Below are positions 37,977 to 48,439 of a stretch of 64,000 bases of DNA, one piece after another. Each line of letters starts with the position of its first letter. Position 1 is the first letter of the stretch. The notes under the pieces are model-generated. The model ran no database searches. It saw only the letters and a list, made by a program, of their open reading frames with translations, and was not told the DNA's origin. The stretch is from Pseudomonadota bacterium (lineage in GTDB: Bacteria; Pseudomonadota; Gammaproteobacteria; Steroidobacterales; JBCBZW01). The position numbers and the translations under genes are program-made. The stretch lies in NCBI GenBank assembly GCA_039193195.1, contig JBCCWS010000007.1:1-64000 (forward strand), given 5' to 3'.

Positions 37977-38594
37977 ATGGCACCAATGCACGCTGACGAT
38001 GTCGGATTCGATGTATGGCTAGCGTCGGCGTCGCCCCGGCGTGCCACTCTTCTCTCCCAGCTCGGTTTGCGTTCGCGTCAATACCCGGTAGATGTCGACG
38101 AATCCGCTCACGAGGGCGAGGATGCTGCAGATTACGTTAGGCGTGTAACAGCGCTGAAGTTGGAGACAGCTGTGTCGCGCCTGTCGGATGAGCAGGCTGA
38201 CCCTTCGGAGCCGGTGCTAGCGGCCGATACAGCAGTAGTGCTCGACGGCGAGGCCTTAGGGAAGCCGCGCGACCGAACCCACGCCCTGGGGATGCTTAAG
38301 CGCTTGTCCGGGCGCCCGCACCAGGTCTTTACGCACGTGGCAGTGGCGGACTGTTCGGGCGCCGTCCATCGGGCGACGTCGGTCACGCAGGTGTGCTTTC
38401 GCACCGTTGAAGAGCCCGAGTGGGTGCGCTACTGGGCGAGTGGTGAGCCTTGCGACAAGGCCGGTGCCTACGCAATTCAGGGCCTCGGCGCCGCGTTCAT
38501 TGAGCGCATTGATGGGAGCTATTCGGGAGTGATGGGCTTGCCCCTGTTCGAGACCGTCCAGTTGCTCGCCAAAGTGGGAGTTCGCATTGTCTGA
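37977..38594 (+). CDS. maf: Maf-type dTTP/UTP pyrophosphatase
   Basis: House-cleaning nucleotide pyrophosphatase, 205 residues from ATG at 37977 (a GTG at 37941 is possible). LASASPRRATLLSQLGL, VLAADTAVVLDG, DKAGAYAIQGLGA are the family motifs. Overlaps rng by 8 nt, as the E. coli yhdE-rng pair. Confidence 0.94.
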   Translation: MAPMHADDVGFDVWLASASPRRATLLSQLGLRSRQYPVDVDESAHEGEDAADYVRRVTALKLETAVSRLSDEQADPSEPVLAADTAVVLDGEALGKPRDRTHALGMLKRLSGRPHQVFTHVAVADCSGAVHRATSVTQVCFRTVEEPEWVRYWASGEPCDKAGAYAIQGLGAAFIERIDGSYSGVMGLPLFETVQLLAKVGVRIV

Positions 38595-40161
38595 TGCGCC
38601 TGTAAATCCTCCGGTCCGTAGCGCCACCGCGCCGAACACCATCGTCACCGGCGGGGCTGGCGTCAGCGGCCGACGTGTGGTTGCGAAGGAGGTGCTGGTC
38701 AACGTTGCGCCGCGTGAGACCCGTGCAGCCCTACTCGAGAACGGGTTGCTGCACGAGGTGTTCATCGAGCGCGCAAGCCACCGCGGCTTGGTGAGCAATA
38801 TCTACAAGGGGCGCGTCTCGCGTGTGCTGCCGGGGATGCAGGCGGCGTTCATCGATATTGGACTCGAGCGCACAGCCTTTCTTCACGCCTCCGACATCGC
38901 GCCGCCGGAATTGGATGAGGACGGTATCGAGAGTCCCCGCGCTGAGAGCATCCGCGAGCTGGTTAGCGAGGGGCGAGAGATCCTGGTGCAAGTGCTAAAG
39001 GATCCGATCGGTACGAAGGGTGCGCGCCTGACCACGTACATCACCATACCGTCTCGCTATCTTGTATATCTGCCCAAGGGCCAGGGGATCGGGGTGTCCT
39101 CGCGCATCGAGGATGAGACCGAGCGTCAGCGCTTGCGCGAAGTGGTAGGCGATCTCATTAACGTCTCAGGCGAGCGCGAGCAGCTCGGTGGTTACATCGT
39201 CCGGACCGTTGGCGAAGGGGCGAGCGTCGAGTCCCTGAGGGCGGATATGCTATTTCTGCGTCGCCTGTGGGGCTTGATCTCGCAGCGAGCGATCGAGACC
39301 GCACCCGGCGAGCTCGTGCACGAGGATCTGCCTCTCGCTTCCAGATTGCTAAGGGATTGTCTAGGAACGGAGATGGAGCGAGTGCTGGTGGATGACGAGT
39401 CTGCGTATGGGCGGATGGTCAGCTTTACCCGCACCTTTGCCCCTGAGCTCAGCGAGCGCATCGAGTATTACGATGGGCCGCGCCCGATCTTTGATCTGTA
39501 TGGAGTAGAAGACGAGCTGGAGCGAGCTCTCGATCGACGTGTCTCCCTGAAAAGTGGCGGACATCTAGTGATCGACCAGACGGAGGCGATGACTACCGTC
39601 GATGTCAATACGGGTGCCTACGTCGGGCATCGTAACCTTGAAGAGACGATCTTCCGCACCAATCTCGAAGCCAGCGAATCCCTCGCCCGACAGCTGCGCC
39701 TGCGCAATCTCGGCGGCATCATCATCGTGGACTTCATCGACATGCTGGATGAGGAGCACAAGCGCCAGGTGATGCACTCGCTCGAGCGCCATTTGAGCAC
39801 GGACAATGCGCGTACCCAGATCTGTGAGGTCTCGCCCCTCGGTTTGGTCGAGATGACCCGTAAGCGCACGCGGGAAAGCCTGGAACACTTGCTGTGTGCG
39901 GCGTGTCCAACCTGTGACGGAAAGGGACGGATCAAGACTGCCCAGACCGTGTGCTACGAGATATTTCGTGAAATCGCCCGCCAGTCGAATAGCTTCGACT
40001 TCCAAAAGATCATGCTGCTGGCGAGCGCCGAGGTGATCGAGGTGCTATTGGACGAGGAATCTGCCGCTCTTGCATCGCTTGAGGAAGGGACCGGGCGTCC
40101 CATTCGCTTGCAGCAAGAGGATAGCTACGCGCGGGACCAGTACGATGTCGTGCTCATGTAG
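38587..40161 (+). CDS. rng: Ribonuclease G
   Basis: Endoribonuclease for 16S rRNA 5' maturation. 524 residues from TTG at 38587, with about 30 extra N-terminal residues before EVLVNVAPRETRAAL; an internal start is possible. S1-domain region GLVSNIYKGRVSRVLPGMQAAF, catalytic MTTVDVNTG and FIDMLDEEHKRQV, and the zinc-link CPTCDGKGRI. Directly abuts yhdP. Confidence 0.95.
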   Translation: MSDAPVNPPVRSATAPNTIVTGGAGVSGRRVVAKEVLVNVAPRETRAALLENGLLHEVFIERASHRGLVSNIYKGRVSRVLPGMQAAFIDIGLERTAFLHASDIAPPELDEDGIESPRAESIRELVSEGREILVQVLKDPIGTKGARLTTYITIPSRYLVYLPKGQGIGVSSRIEDETERQRLREVVGDLINVSGEREQLGGYIVRTVGEGASVESLRADMLFLRRLWGLISQRAIETAPGELVHEDLPLASRLLRDCLGTEMERVLVDDESAYGRMVSFTRTFAPELSERIEYYDGPRPIFDLYGVEDELERALDRRVSLKSGGHLVIDQTEAMTTVDVNTGAYVGHRNLEETIFRTNLEASESLARQLRLRNLGGIIIVDFIDMLDEEHKRQVMHSLERHLSTDNARTQICEVSPLGLVEMTRKRTRESLEHLLCAACPTCDGKGRIKTAQTVCYEIFREIARQSNSFDFQKIMLLASAEVIEVLLDEESAALASLEEGTGRPIRLQQEDSYARDQYDVVLM

Positions 40162-43100
40162 TTGCGCCAGGCAGGCCTCGGCGAGGTTGCTTTGAGCGAA
40201 GCAGCTACCCACTCGCCAGGCGAGCCGTTGCGCAAGGGGCGCGGACCGGTCGCTCGGGTGTTCGGCCTGCTGATGCGTACGGTGGCCGGTCTTGTGATCG
40301 GCTTGGCCCTGCTGGTTGGCGTGTTTCGCCTCGCCCTGCCGCTGGCGCCCGCCTACCACGCGCAAATCGAGCGCTGGGCGGGGCAGGCTCTCGGCGTGCG
40401 TGTAATCCTGAGTGAGCTTGATGCGCGTTGGCCGCTTCTATCGGGACCTGAGCTGATCTTCGAGGACGCGGCCCTTTGGTCGCCCGACGGCGAGGCCCTA
40501 TTGCTAAGCGCCGAGCGAGGTAGCGTTGCTCTCGACCTCATGGAGCTGGTGACCAACTTCTCCGTGCAACCGGGCGACGTCCTTCTTCAAGGCGTGGTGA
40601 TCGACGTCGAGCACCGCTCCGACGAGGGCGGCTGGCAGGTGTTGGGGCGGGCTGTGGCGGCCACGGCCCAGCGGTCCGATCAGGCGCCTCCACAGCGACC
40701 TCGCGGCGCCCAGGCGCTGCCCCGTGGGCGGCTGGAGATCGACGACGCGACGATCGTCGTGACCGATGATCGAAACGACCCTGAAGCGGGGCCCACCCGG
40801 ATCTCCGGGGTACATCTGGACTTCGCGCACGAGCGGGGATCCCTGTTCCTCGAGGGTGCCCTGCAGGCGCCCGGTGAGGGTGGCGAGGTCTCCTTTTCGG
40901 TGGAAGGGCGCGATCTCGATCAGGCAGCACCTGAGGGACGCTGGCAGTTCTTCCTGAGCGGCACTCGGGTGGATCTCGGCGCCATTGGCGCCACGGTCGG
41001 TTTGCGGCCGACCGCACTGCACGGTATCGGCAGCATCACCATGTGGGCGTCGCGTGCCCGTGGACGCATCGAGCAGGCCAGCCTCACCGTGGAGTTGGAC
41101 GATCTGCTACTTGCCGGGGACGGTGATCATGCGGTGCAGTACGATCGCTTAGCCGGGCGCTTCAACCTGACTGCCGAGGCTGACGGCTGGGCGCTCCTGG
41201 GGCGCGATGTGGAGCTGGCCCGAAACGGCCATCGCTGGCCCAAGAGTAGCTTCTCCGTAGAGCTCGATGGGGACGGTGTGCGGGCGGCGCGCGCCGACTA
41301 TCTGCGCATCGACGATCTACTCCCCCTCGCGAACCTAGCCCTGTCGCTCGATCCTGCGGAGCGTTCGCCGCTCCGCGGCCAAGTCCTGTCGATGGAACCT
41401 CGCGGTGAGCTGTCGGCCCTGCGCTTCGAGCGCGAGACCCCTGACGGTCCCATGGTGGTAGCGAAATTCGATGGGCTCGCCGTCACGGTGAGCGAGGAAC
41501 GTCCTGGGGTCAGCGGAGTGACCGGCTCGCTCAACATACGCGGTAGCGAAGGCAGCTTGACTCTCGATGCGGAGGCGCTGGTCATCGAGGTGCCACGGCT
41601 GTTCCGCCAGGCGCTACCGCCCATGGCCTCGAGGGGCACCTTCACCTGGAGCACCGACAGCGAGGGTGAGCGCACGTTGACGGTGCCCGATCTGGCGTTG
41701 AGCAGCCCCGCCTTCAACGTGGAGGGCAAGGCTGAGGTGCGCCTACCGCGGGGAGCAGTAGGTGGGGATGGGGATGGGGTAGGCCCGATTCTCGATCTCC
41801 AGCTGGCCGTGTCAGACGCGGATATGGCCAAGTTTCGTCGCTACGTGCCGTCTTTGGTGCTGGCGCCGAGCGTCGGCAGGTGGCTGGAGACCTCGATGGT
41901 CAGCGGCACCATGCCGAGGGCGAGCGTCGCCTTCACCGGTCCCCTGAAGGCCTTTCCCTTCGACGACGGCGAGGGTGAGTTTCTGGTGCGGGCGCAGATT
42001 CAGGATGTGGAGCTGGCCTACGCTGACGCCTTCCCACATGCAGTTGACCTAACGGGTGTGGTAGCAATCAACAACGTTCGGTTGGATGCCGAGGGCTTTT
42101 CCGGCAGCACGGCAGGCAATTCGGTGCGCACGCTCGAGGTGGGTATCAAGGATCTGCGCGTTGGCGTTCTCGAGTACCGCAGCCGCACACGAGGCACCCT
42201 CGCCGCCCTGACCGACTACCTTCGCAATAGCCCCTTCTCCCCTCACGTAGAGCCGCTGGAGGAGGTGCGTGGTCGCGGCGAGGTGTTGTTGGACTTCACC
42301 TTGCCCTTGCGCAAGCGGGAGGACGCCACGTTTTTTGCAGAGCTCGAAGCGCAAGAGGGTTTCCTGAAGTTGTCGGGGTTGCCGATGCCGTTGGAGCGCC
42401 TAGAGGGCACCCTGCGCTACGACCGAGCCAATGGCCTGTCTGGCGAAGATATCCGCGGCGCAGTCCTCGGTGGTGCCGTTGGGGTGCGTCTGACGCCGCT
42501 TTACGATCAGCGCGGCAAGGCAGTGACCTCTCAGCTCGAGGTCCGAGGGCGGTTCGATGTGGCAGAGGCCGTTCGCGCGATGCTGCCGGCGGTGGATGGA
42601 TATCTGGAAGGCACGACGGAATACGTCGCGAGCCTTCGTCTGCCGCAGGCGAACGAAGATGTGCGTTCGCTGGTGATCGAGTCAGATCTTGTGGGCGCAC
42701 TGATGGCCTTGCCGGCGCCCCTTGCCAAGCCCTTCGCCGAAGCGCTTCCCACGTCGGTGGAGATCAGCCATGCGGGTGATGGGACGGCTGGCCTCAGCCT
42801 GGCGATCGGGCAGCTGCTTCGCGCTCGCGTCGACGGCACCATGCAGGCTGGCGTGCTGTCGCTGGAGCGCGGTGCGGTGACCTTCGGAGGGGCGCCGCCG
42901 GTGCTGCCACAGGCGAGAGGGCTGGACGTTTCCGGAGCTATCGACGAGCTTGACCTGACCGGATGGGGGACGGTGTTGGCGCGCGTAGGGAGTGGCGCTG
43001 CGCTCGATGTCGAAGGAGCCTCCCCGCGAGGTGCGGACGTGTTGGTGCTCCCGCCCCTGAACGCGTTGGGTTTGGAGATCGCGCGCCTGCAGGTGGCCGG

Positions 43101-44238
43101 GCAGACGCTGGAGGACATGTCAGTGGCGCTTCGCAGCGGTGATGATCGTTGGGCTCTCGACCTGCGCAGCGAAGACGTGGCGGGCGAGATATTCGTGCCC
43201 ACGCAGGTCGATAGTGGCCCCTTCGTGGCACGCTTCAGCAAGCTGCACCTGCCTGCGCCCCCAGTCCAAGCACCCAGTTCGATCACGGAGACCACCCCTG
43301 AGGCACCCGAGCAGCGAGTCGCAGCGCCAACCTCTGCCTCGCCTACACTCGACCCTCGACGCCTGCCCGCACTGGTGCTAGAGATCGATGATTTCGCTTG
43401 GCGACAGCTCGCCTTGGGCCGCGTGGCCCTAGAGCTGCAGGCGGTAGAGTCAGGTGTGCGCCTGCCGCACCTAACGGTAGAGGCGGAGAGCTACCGCCTG
43501 GAGGGTGAGGGCGAATGGCTGGCACGCGAGAGCAGCAAGCAAGCGTCATCGCTGACGCTCGCCATCGGTAGCACCGATCTCCTGTCAACCCTCGAGCGGC
43601 TCGGTTTCGCCGGATCGATGAGCGCGAGTGCCGCGAGTTTGGATGCGAACTTCCGCTGGACCGGCCCACCGCGTTTGGCTCTGGATGATGGGCTGGCCGG
43701 TGAAATCGCGGTGAAGATCGAATCGGGTCAGCTCATGAATGTGCGTCCGGGGGCGGGCAAGGTGTTCGGCCTGATGAGCGTGGCCGCCTTACCTAGGCGC
43801 CTAGAGTTGGATTTTCGGGATGTGTTCGATAAGGGTCTCGGTTTCGACGAGATCTCCGGCACCTTCACGATCGCCGACGGCGATGCCTATACCGACGACC
43901 TTCAGCTGCTCGGGCAAACCGCTGATGTGCGCATCAGCGGGCGGACGGGCCTGGTCAGTCGAGACTATGATCAGACTGCAGTGGTGGTGGCCAACGTGGG
44001 ATCGCCCCTACCGGTCGCCGGCGCTCTCGCCGGTGGCCCGGTGGTCGGTGCGGCGCTTCTCATCTTCACCGAGCTGATGAAAGAGCCCCTGAAGGATCTG
44101 TCGCGTACGGAGTACCGGATCACCGGCCCTTGGGCGGAGCCGACCGTGCAGCGGGTGGCGCTGCCAAGCGCGCGCGGCGAGGCCGCGCGGCGCGAAGCGG
44201 ATGAGAGCCCAGTGGCGCCCAGGCCACGCGGCCGCTGA
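40162..44238 (+). CDS. yhdP: YhdP family AsmA-like lipid-transport protein
   Basis: 1358 residues starting at TTG with no gap after the rng stop. One membrane span near residues 30-60 ([20 protein letters not shown]), then a long periplasmic beta-rich part of the AsmA/DUF3971 type, ending with [19 protein letters not shown] and [11 protein letters not shown]. YhdP, TamB and YdbH move phospholipid to the outer membrane in E. coli; that role is assumed here. Order rng-yhdP-tldD is conserved. Confidence 0.93.
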   Translation: MRQAGLGEVALSEAATHSPGEPLRKGRGPVARVFGLLMRTVAGLVIGLALLVGVFRLALPLAPAYHAQIERWAGQALGVRVILSELDARWPLLSGPELIFEDAALWSPDGEALLLSAERGSVALDLMELVTNFSVQPGDVLLQGVVIDVEHRSDEGGWQVLGRAVAATAQRSDQAPPQRPRGAQALPRGRLEIDDATIVVTDDRNDPEAGPTRISGVHLDFAHERGSLFLEGALQAPGEGGEVSFSVEGRDLDQAAPEGRWQFFLSGTRVDLGAIGATVGLRPTALHGIGSITMWASRARGRIEQASLTVELDDLLLAGDGDHAVQYDRLAGRFNLTAEADGWALLGRDVELARNGHRWPKSSFSVELDGDGVRAARADYLRIDDLLPLANLALSLDPAERSPLRGQVLSMEPRGELSALRFERETPDGPMVVAKFDGLAVTVSEERPGVSGVTGSLNIRGSEGSLTLDAEALVIEVPRLFRQALPPMASRGTFTWSTDSEGERTLTVPDLALSSPAFNVEGKAEVRLPRGAVGGDGDGVGPILDLQLAVSDADMAKFRRYVPSLVLAPSVGRWLETSMVSGTMPRASVAFTGPLKAFPFDDGEGEFLVRAQIQDVELAYADAFPHAVDLTGVVAINNVRLDAEGFSGSTAGNSVRTLEVGIKDLRVGVLEYRSRTRGTLAALTDYLRNSPFSPHVEPLEEVRGRGEVLLDFTLPLRKREDATFFAELEAQEGFLKLSGLPMPLERLEGTLRYDRANGLSGEDIRGAVLGGAVGVRLTPLYDQRGKAVTSQLEVRGRFDVAEAVRAMLPAVDGYLEGTTEYVASLRLPQANEDVRSLVIESDLVGALMALPAPLAKPFAEALPTSVEISHAGDGTAGLSLAIGQLLRARVDGTMQAGVLSLERGAVTFGGAPPVLPQARGLDVSGAIDELDLTGWGTVLARVGSGAALDVEGASPRGADVLVLPPLNALGLEIARLQVAGQTLEDMSVALRSGDDRWALDLRSEDVAGEIFVPTQVDSGPFVARFSKLHLPAPPVQAPSSITETTPEAPEQRVAAPTSASPTLDPRRLPALVLEIDDFAWRQLALGRVALELQAVESGVRLPHLTVEAESYRLEGEGEWLARESSKQASSLTLAIGSTDLLSTLERLGFAGSMSASAASLDANFRWTGPPRLALDDGLAGEIAVKIESGQLMNVRPGAGKVFGLMSVAALPRRLELDFRDVFDKGLGFDEISGTFTIADGDAYTDDLQLLGQTADVRISGRTGLVSRDYDQTAVVVANVGSPLPVAGALAGGPVVGAALLIFTELMKEPLKDLSRTEYRITGPWAEPTVQRVALPSARGEAARREADESPVAPRPRGR

Positions 44239-44263
44239 TGGAATTGACTTAAGTGAGGACACG

Positions 44264-45706
44264 ATGACTGACGCTACGCTGGAGACCGCACGGCGCACGC
44301 TGCTGGCGCCGTCCGGCCTCGATGAGACCCGGCTAGAAAGGCTGCTGGGAGGCATGCTAGATCGGCAGGTGGACTACGCCGATGTGTACCTGCAAGCCTC
44401 GCGTAGCGAGGGTTGGTCGCTTGAGGACGGCATGGTCAAGGACGCCAGCCACAGCATCGATCACGGCGCGGGACTACGCGCAGTGAGCGCGGAGAAGACC
44501 GGCTTTGCCTATTCGGATGAAATCGCGCCGAAGGCGCTGGAGCAGGCTGGACGCGCGGCCCGCGCCATTGCCGCAGCGGGCGACGCCGGCGCCGTGCAGG
44601 CGTGGCGCTCGCCCGATCGTCCGCAGCTCTACGTGCCCGTCGATCCCCTCGATACGCTCTCGGACGATGCCAAGGTGGCCTTGCTCGAGGACATCGACAA
44701 GCGTACCCGAGCTCTGGATCCGCGCGTGCGGCAGGTGATGGTGAGCCTATCCGGCGAGTTGGAGACCATGTTGGTTGCTGCCACCGACGGCACCTTTGCG
44801 GCGGATGTCCGACCCCTGGTGCGCTTCAACGTCACCGTCATCGCCGAGAGCGACGGGCGGCGAGAGGTCGGCAGTGCCGGCGGTGGTGGACGTTTTGGCT
44901 ACGACTACTTCGTGACCGACGATCGCGCCATGGACTACGCGCGCCGTGCCGTAGAGCAGGCGCTGGTGAATCTCGAGGCCGAGGAGGCACCTGCGGGCAC
45001 CATGACCGTGGTGCTGGGCCCAGGCTGGCCGGGCGTGCTGCTGCACGAAGCGATTGGGCATGGCCTGGAAGGCGACTTCAACCGGAAGAAAACCTCAGCC
45101 TTCGCTGGTCGTCTCGGCGAGCAGGTCGCCTCTCCCCTGTGCACCGTGGTGGATCAGGGCAACATCCCCGATCGTCGCGGCTCTCTCAATGTCGATGACG
45201 AAGGAACGCCAACCGGCGAAACCGTGTTGATCGAGAACGGCATTCTGCGCGGCTATATGCAGGACAAGATGAACGCGCGCCTGATGGGCATGAAGCCGAC
45301 GGGGAACGGACGCCGCGAGTCCTTCGCGCACGTGCCCATGCCGCGCATGACCAACACCTTTATGCTCTCCGGTAAACACGATCCTGAGGAGATCCTCGCC
45401 TCCGTCGATCGCGGCCTCTACGCCAGCAACTTCGGCGGCGGTCAGGTGGACATTACCTCGGGCAAATTCGTCTTCTCCGCCAGCGAGGCCTGGCTGATCG
45501 AAGACGGCAAGCTCACTCGCCCCGTGAAGGGCGCAACCCTGATCGGTAACGGCCCGGACGTGCTGACGCGGGTGAGCATGGTGGGTAACGATATGGCCCT
45601 CGATCGTGGTGTGGGCGTGTGTGGAAAGGAAGGGCAAAGCGTGCCCGTCGGCGTGGGTCAACCCACTTTGAAGATCGATGGTCTAACCGTGGGTGGGACG
45701 GGCTAA
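44264..45706 (+). CDS. tldD: Metalloprotease TldD
   Basis: Active subunit of the TldD/TldE (PmbA) peptidase. 480 residues from ATG at 44264, after GTGAGGACACG. Zinc motif [11 protein letters not shown], then [18 protein letters not shown] and the C-terminal [16 protein letters not shown]. Its partner pmbA is at 54709-56079. Confidence 0.96.
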   Translation: MTDATLETARRTLLAPSGLDETRLERLLGGMLDRQVDYADVYLQASRSEGWSLEDGMVKDASHSIDHGAGLRAVSAEKTGFAYSDEIAPKALEQAGRAARAIAAAGDAGAVQAWRSPDRPQLYVPVDPLDTLSDDAKVALLEDIDKRTRALDPRVRQVMVSLSGELETMLVAATDGTFAADVRPLVRFNVTVIAESDGRREVGSAGGGGRFGYDYFVTDDRAMDYARRAVEQALVNLEAEEAPAGTMTVVLGPGWPGVLLHEAIGHGLEGDFNRKKTSAFAGRLGEQVASPLCTVVDQGNIPDRRGSLNVDDEGTPTGETVLIENGILRGYMQDKMNARLMGMKPTGNGRRESFAHVPMPRMTNTFMLSGKHDPEEILASVDRGLYASNFGGGQVDITSGKFVFSASEAWLIEDGKLTRPVKGATLIGNGPDVLTRVSMVGNDMALDRGVGVCGKEGQSVPVGVGQPTLKIDGLTVGGTG

Positions 45707-45715
45707 TGCAAACGC

Positions 45716-47212
45716 TCAGCGCTCGATGAGCTCTAGGGCGGCCTCCATCGCCGGGTCGCCTCCCGCACGCGCGATCGCGAAGGTCTGTGGAGCCGCGATG
45801 TCTGGCGCCAGTCCCATGCCAGGCTCAAAGCTGCTGACGTTGTTTCTGTAGCGGAAGAACGGCAGGCGCGTGCGAATGCCGCTATTCGGTAGGGTAAGAG
45901 TGAATAGCAGTCCCGCCGTCGGTCCCTCCGCGCTGCCCCCCGTGGCTTCGCCGATGAGCGTCGTGCGGTCCTGCTCGGCGAGGATCGCCGACAGGTTGGT
46001 GCTACCAGAGGAATTGTCCGCGCCGATCAGCACCAGGAGCCTTCCTCTAAAGGAGGGTCGACGCGGCTTGATGCGTTTGAGGTCGTCGGAGACAAAGGTG
46101 CGCAGGGAGTAAGTGCCGTCCTCCCGCTTGCGGAAGCCCAAGCGGTTCGGCTTAAGGGCGCGCTTGTCCCAGGTGCTCAGGTGGTCGCGTAGATCGTCAA
46201 GATCGAGGGTCGCCACCCGCATGTCCGTGTGCATGCGCATGGGGCTCTCGATCAGGTAGGCGAGCAGGCCCTGTGCGGCGTCGTTGGAGCCACCGCCGTT
46301 GCGCCTGAGGTCGAGTATCAAGGTCTCGCGCGCTTCATCCACGAGCGATCGGAAGATCGGTGCGTATAGCGAGTGTGGATCGACGGGGTCGCGGTAGTTG
46401 ACGAAGGTGTCGACGCGCAGGTACGCCGCAGTGTCTCCGATACGCTCGAAGGTGACCGCATCTTTAAAGTTGCGTGCGCGGCCTTGCGCCGTGCCGATGG
46501 CGGTCCAGGCGCTGTGATCGACACGTGCCACGTCTACCGTGCGCTCAACCCCTTCAGGGCCTTGCACGGTCAACCGCGCGGTGACCTGAGGGGGGCGCAG
46601 CAGGGCTCCGAAGTGTTCCACCGCGCCTCCCATGAACTCCAAGGACGCCCCCATCTCGCCGGCGCGCGCGTGGTCGGTGTAGCCGTCCACGGGCACAAGG
46701 GCTGCCACCTCGGCCACGCGTTGGATTATGGGTACGCCATCGATCGCGAGCAGCTCATCCCCCGCGTCGATGCCGAGGGTTGGTGGCGCGTAGCGCACCA
46801 GCGCCCGCTCATCGACCCACTGCCAGCGCAGCGGTAGGTACAAGGGAGCTGCGGATCGCCCCTCGCGCAGGGCAACGGGCAGCTCCGCTTTAGTGTGGTC
46901 GCAGCGGATCAGGGGCAGGATGCGCGAGATAGCCAGGTAGAGCGCGGAGGTGCGCATGCCGCCTTCCTTTTGGGCGTGGACGCGCAGCGCCTCCCACGCA
47001 TCCGCTAGCGTGTCCTCATCCGCATACCGTGTGTATCCCGGATGAACCCTTGCGTAAGCGCGCTCGGCTAGGGCGACGTCGGCCACGACTTGATCCGCAC
47101 TTAGTTGCCTATCGCCAGGAATGTCCGCCGTGGCGGTTAGGTGGTTCATGCCGACTAAGGCCAAGCAAAGTAGCACCGTGCGCAGCGCGCTAGGGGAAGA
47201 ACGACGCGTCAT
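45716..47212 (-). CDS. Secreted S41-family (tail-specific-like) peptidase
   Basis: 498 residues from ATG at 47212 (an in-frame TTG at 47227 is possible). Signal peptide TVLLCLALVGMNHLTATA. A PDZ-like middle part (LGIDAGDELLAIDGVPIIQRV) precedes the S41 core: LILDLRRNGGGSNDAA, LLVLIGADNSSGSTNLSAIL and TTLIGEATGGS. The nucleophile is probably in NSSGST, where many relatives have a Glu after the Ser; Thr stands there here. Same direction as and 66 nt after the AraC-type gene. Confidence 0.85.
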   Translation of the reverse strand: MTRRSSPSALRTVLLCLALVGMNHLTATADIPGDRQLSADQVVADVALAERAYARVHPGYTRYADEDTLADAWEALRVHAQKEGGMRTSALYLAISRILPLIRCDHTKAELPVALREGRSAAPLYLPLRWQWVDERALVRYAPPTLGIDAGDELLAIDGVPIIQRVAEVAALVPVDGYTDHARAGEMGASLEFMGGAVEHFGALLRPPQVTARLTVQGPEGVERTVDVARVDHSAWTAIGTAQGRARNFKDAVTFERIGDTAAYLRVDTFVNYRDPVDPHSLYAPIFRSLVDEARETLILDLRRNGGGSNDAAQGLLAYLIESPMRMHTDMRVATLDLDDLRDHLSTWDKRALKPNRLGFRKREDGTYSLRTFVSDDLKRIKPRRPSFRGRLLVLIGADNSSGSTNLSAILAEQDRTTLIGEATGGSAEGPTAGLLFTLTLPNSGIRTRLPFFRYRNNVSSFEPGMGLAPDIAAPQTFAIARAGGDPAMEAALELIER

Positions 47213-47278
47213 GGGAGAGTCATCCAAGTGGCGAGTACCCCGTGACTCTCACTCGAGTGCCACGGTCAAGGCGCCGCA

Positions 47279-48430
47279 TCACCCGGTATTCGGACGCGTT
47301 TCGCTCCTTTGAGACGTCAACTCTTGGCGCATTTGGCTAGGTGTGGTGCCTGCATGCTCGCGAAAGGCACGATTGAAGCTGGCCTTCGAACCGAAGCCGC
47401 TGTCGTGGGCGATCTCGAGCAAAGACAGGTTGGGGTTGCTCAGCAGGGATTTCGCATGCTCCACGCGCAGGCCGTTCACGAATTGGGAGAAGGTTTGCTC
47501 CAGCCCTTGATTGAGCGTGCGCGAGAGGTAGGACTGGTTCATGCCAAATAGTCGCGACAGGCGTTGCAGCGAGAGACCCGCCTGCAGATGCCACCCCTGG
47601 GCCAAGGCGGCCTCGCGCAAGCGTTCCCCCTCGGCCTGCCAGTCTCTAGTTTCCTCGCTGGTTGGCGGGGCGCTTGCCTGCTTGGTGTCGATCTTTGGAA
47701 ACTGCGCGTCGATGCGTGCCAGCGCTTCGCTGCAGAGAAGGAACAGCAGGACGACGGCAGCGAAGTTGCCCCAGTAGCGCTCGAAGTAGTCCAGTCCGAA
47801 GGCGCTGCCGAGCACGTACTCCAGCGCCCACACCACCGCCAGTGGCGTGCCGACAAGCACGAAGCGCAGGAGCCAGCGTGGCTCGAAGCGATCGCCGTCG
47901 GAGTGATGATCCGCCAACCAGCGCAGGTAGCTTCGCCGCAGCCTCCAGATCTGTACCAGTGCGAAGATCACCAGGGCGAGCGCCCCGAGGAATACCATGG
48001 GCAGCACGTAGGGCTCGTGCACAGCGTCGTTGAAGGCCCATTTGGTCGGTACGTCGGGCAGCAGTAGGAAGGCCCAACTCTGGTAGAGAACATAGGCGGC
48101 GCCTGGAGCGAACAGCCACCAATGCCACGGCGGGGGCTTGCGGTGGACGAGGCTGTGGGCGTGCAGGTACAGCGTGGGACCAAACCACATAGCCAAATCG
48201 AGCGGCGCGAAGGTAAGGTCGGGCCATCGATCGTAAGCGCCAGCGAAGCCAATGATCTGAGGTATCACCGTCACGGTGGCGCAAGCGAAAAAGACCATCA
48301 GCCAGCCGACGGAACGCCGCTCTAGCTCTCTCGCATAGAGGTGCCCTAGGCACACGGCGCCACACAACAGGGGCAGCGCTAGGGCAGTGCTGCGCCAGCT
48401 CATGATGAGCGGTTGTGCCGAGCCGTCCAC
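47279..48430 (-). CDS. AraC-type regulator with an N-terminal membrane domain
   Basis: 383 residues from GTG, 9 nt after the photolyase-like gene. Seven or so hydrophobic spans fill residues 5-240, followed by a cytoplasmic AraC HTH domain (about 280-375: LSLQRLSRLFGMNQSYLSRTLN and ISFGSKASFNRAFREHAGTTPSQ-like end). This layout is shared by membrane-anchored AraC regulators that may sense a membrane or periplasmic signal. Ligand unknown. Confidence 0.88.
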   Translation of the reverse strand: MDGSAQPLIMSWRSTALALPLLCGAVCLGHLYARELERRSVGWLMVFFACATVTVIPQIIGFAGAYDRWPDLTFAPLDLAMWFGPTLYLHAHSLVHRKPPPWHWWLFAPGAAYVLYQSWAFLLLPDVPTKWAFNDAVHEPYVLPMVFLGALALVIFALVQIWRLRRSYLRWLADHHSDGDRFEPRWLLRFVLVGTPLAVVWALEYVLGSAFGLDYFERYWGNFAAVVLLFLLCSEALARIDAQFPKIDTKQASAPPTSEETRDWQAEGERLREAALAQGWHLQAGLSLQRLSRLFGMNQSYLSRTLNQGLEQTFSQFVNGLRVEHAKSLLSNPNLSLLEIAHDSGFGSKASFNRAFREHAGTTPSQMRQELTSQRSETRPNTG

Positions 48431-48439
48431 GGGGTCGCC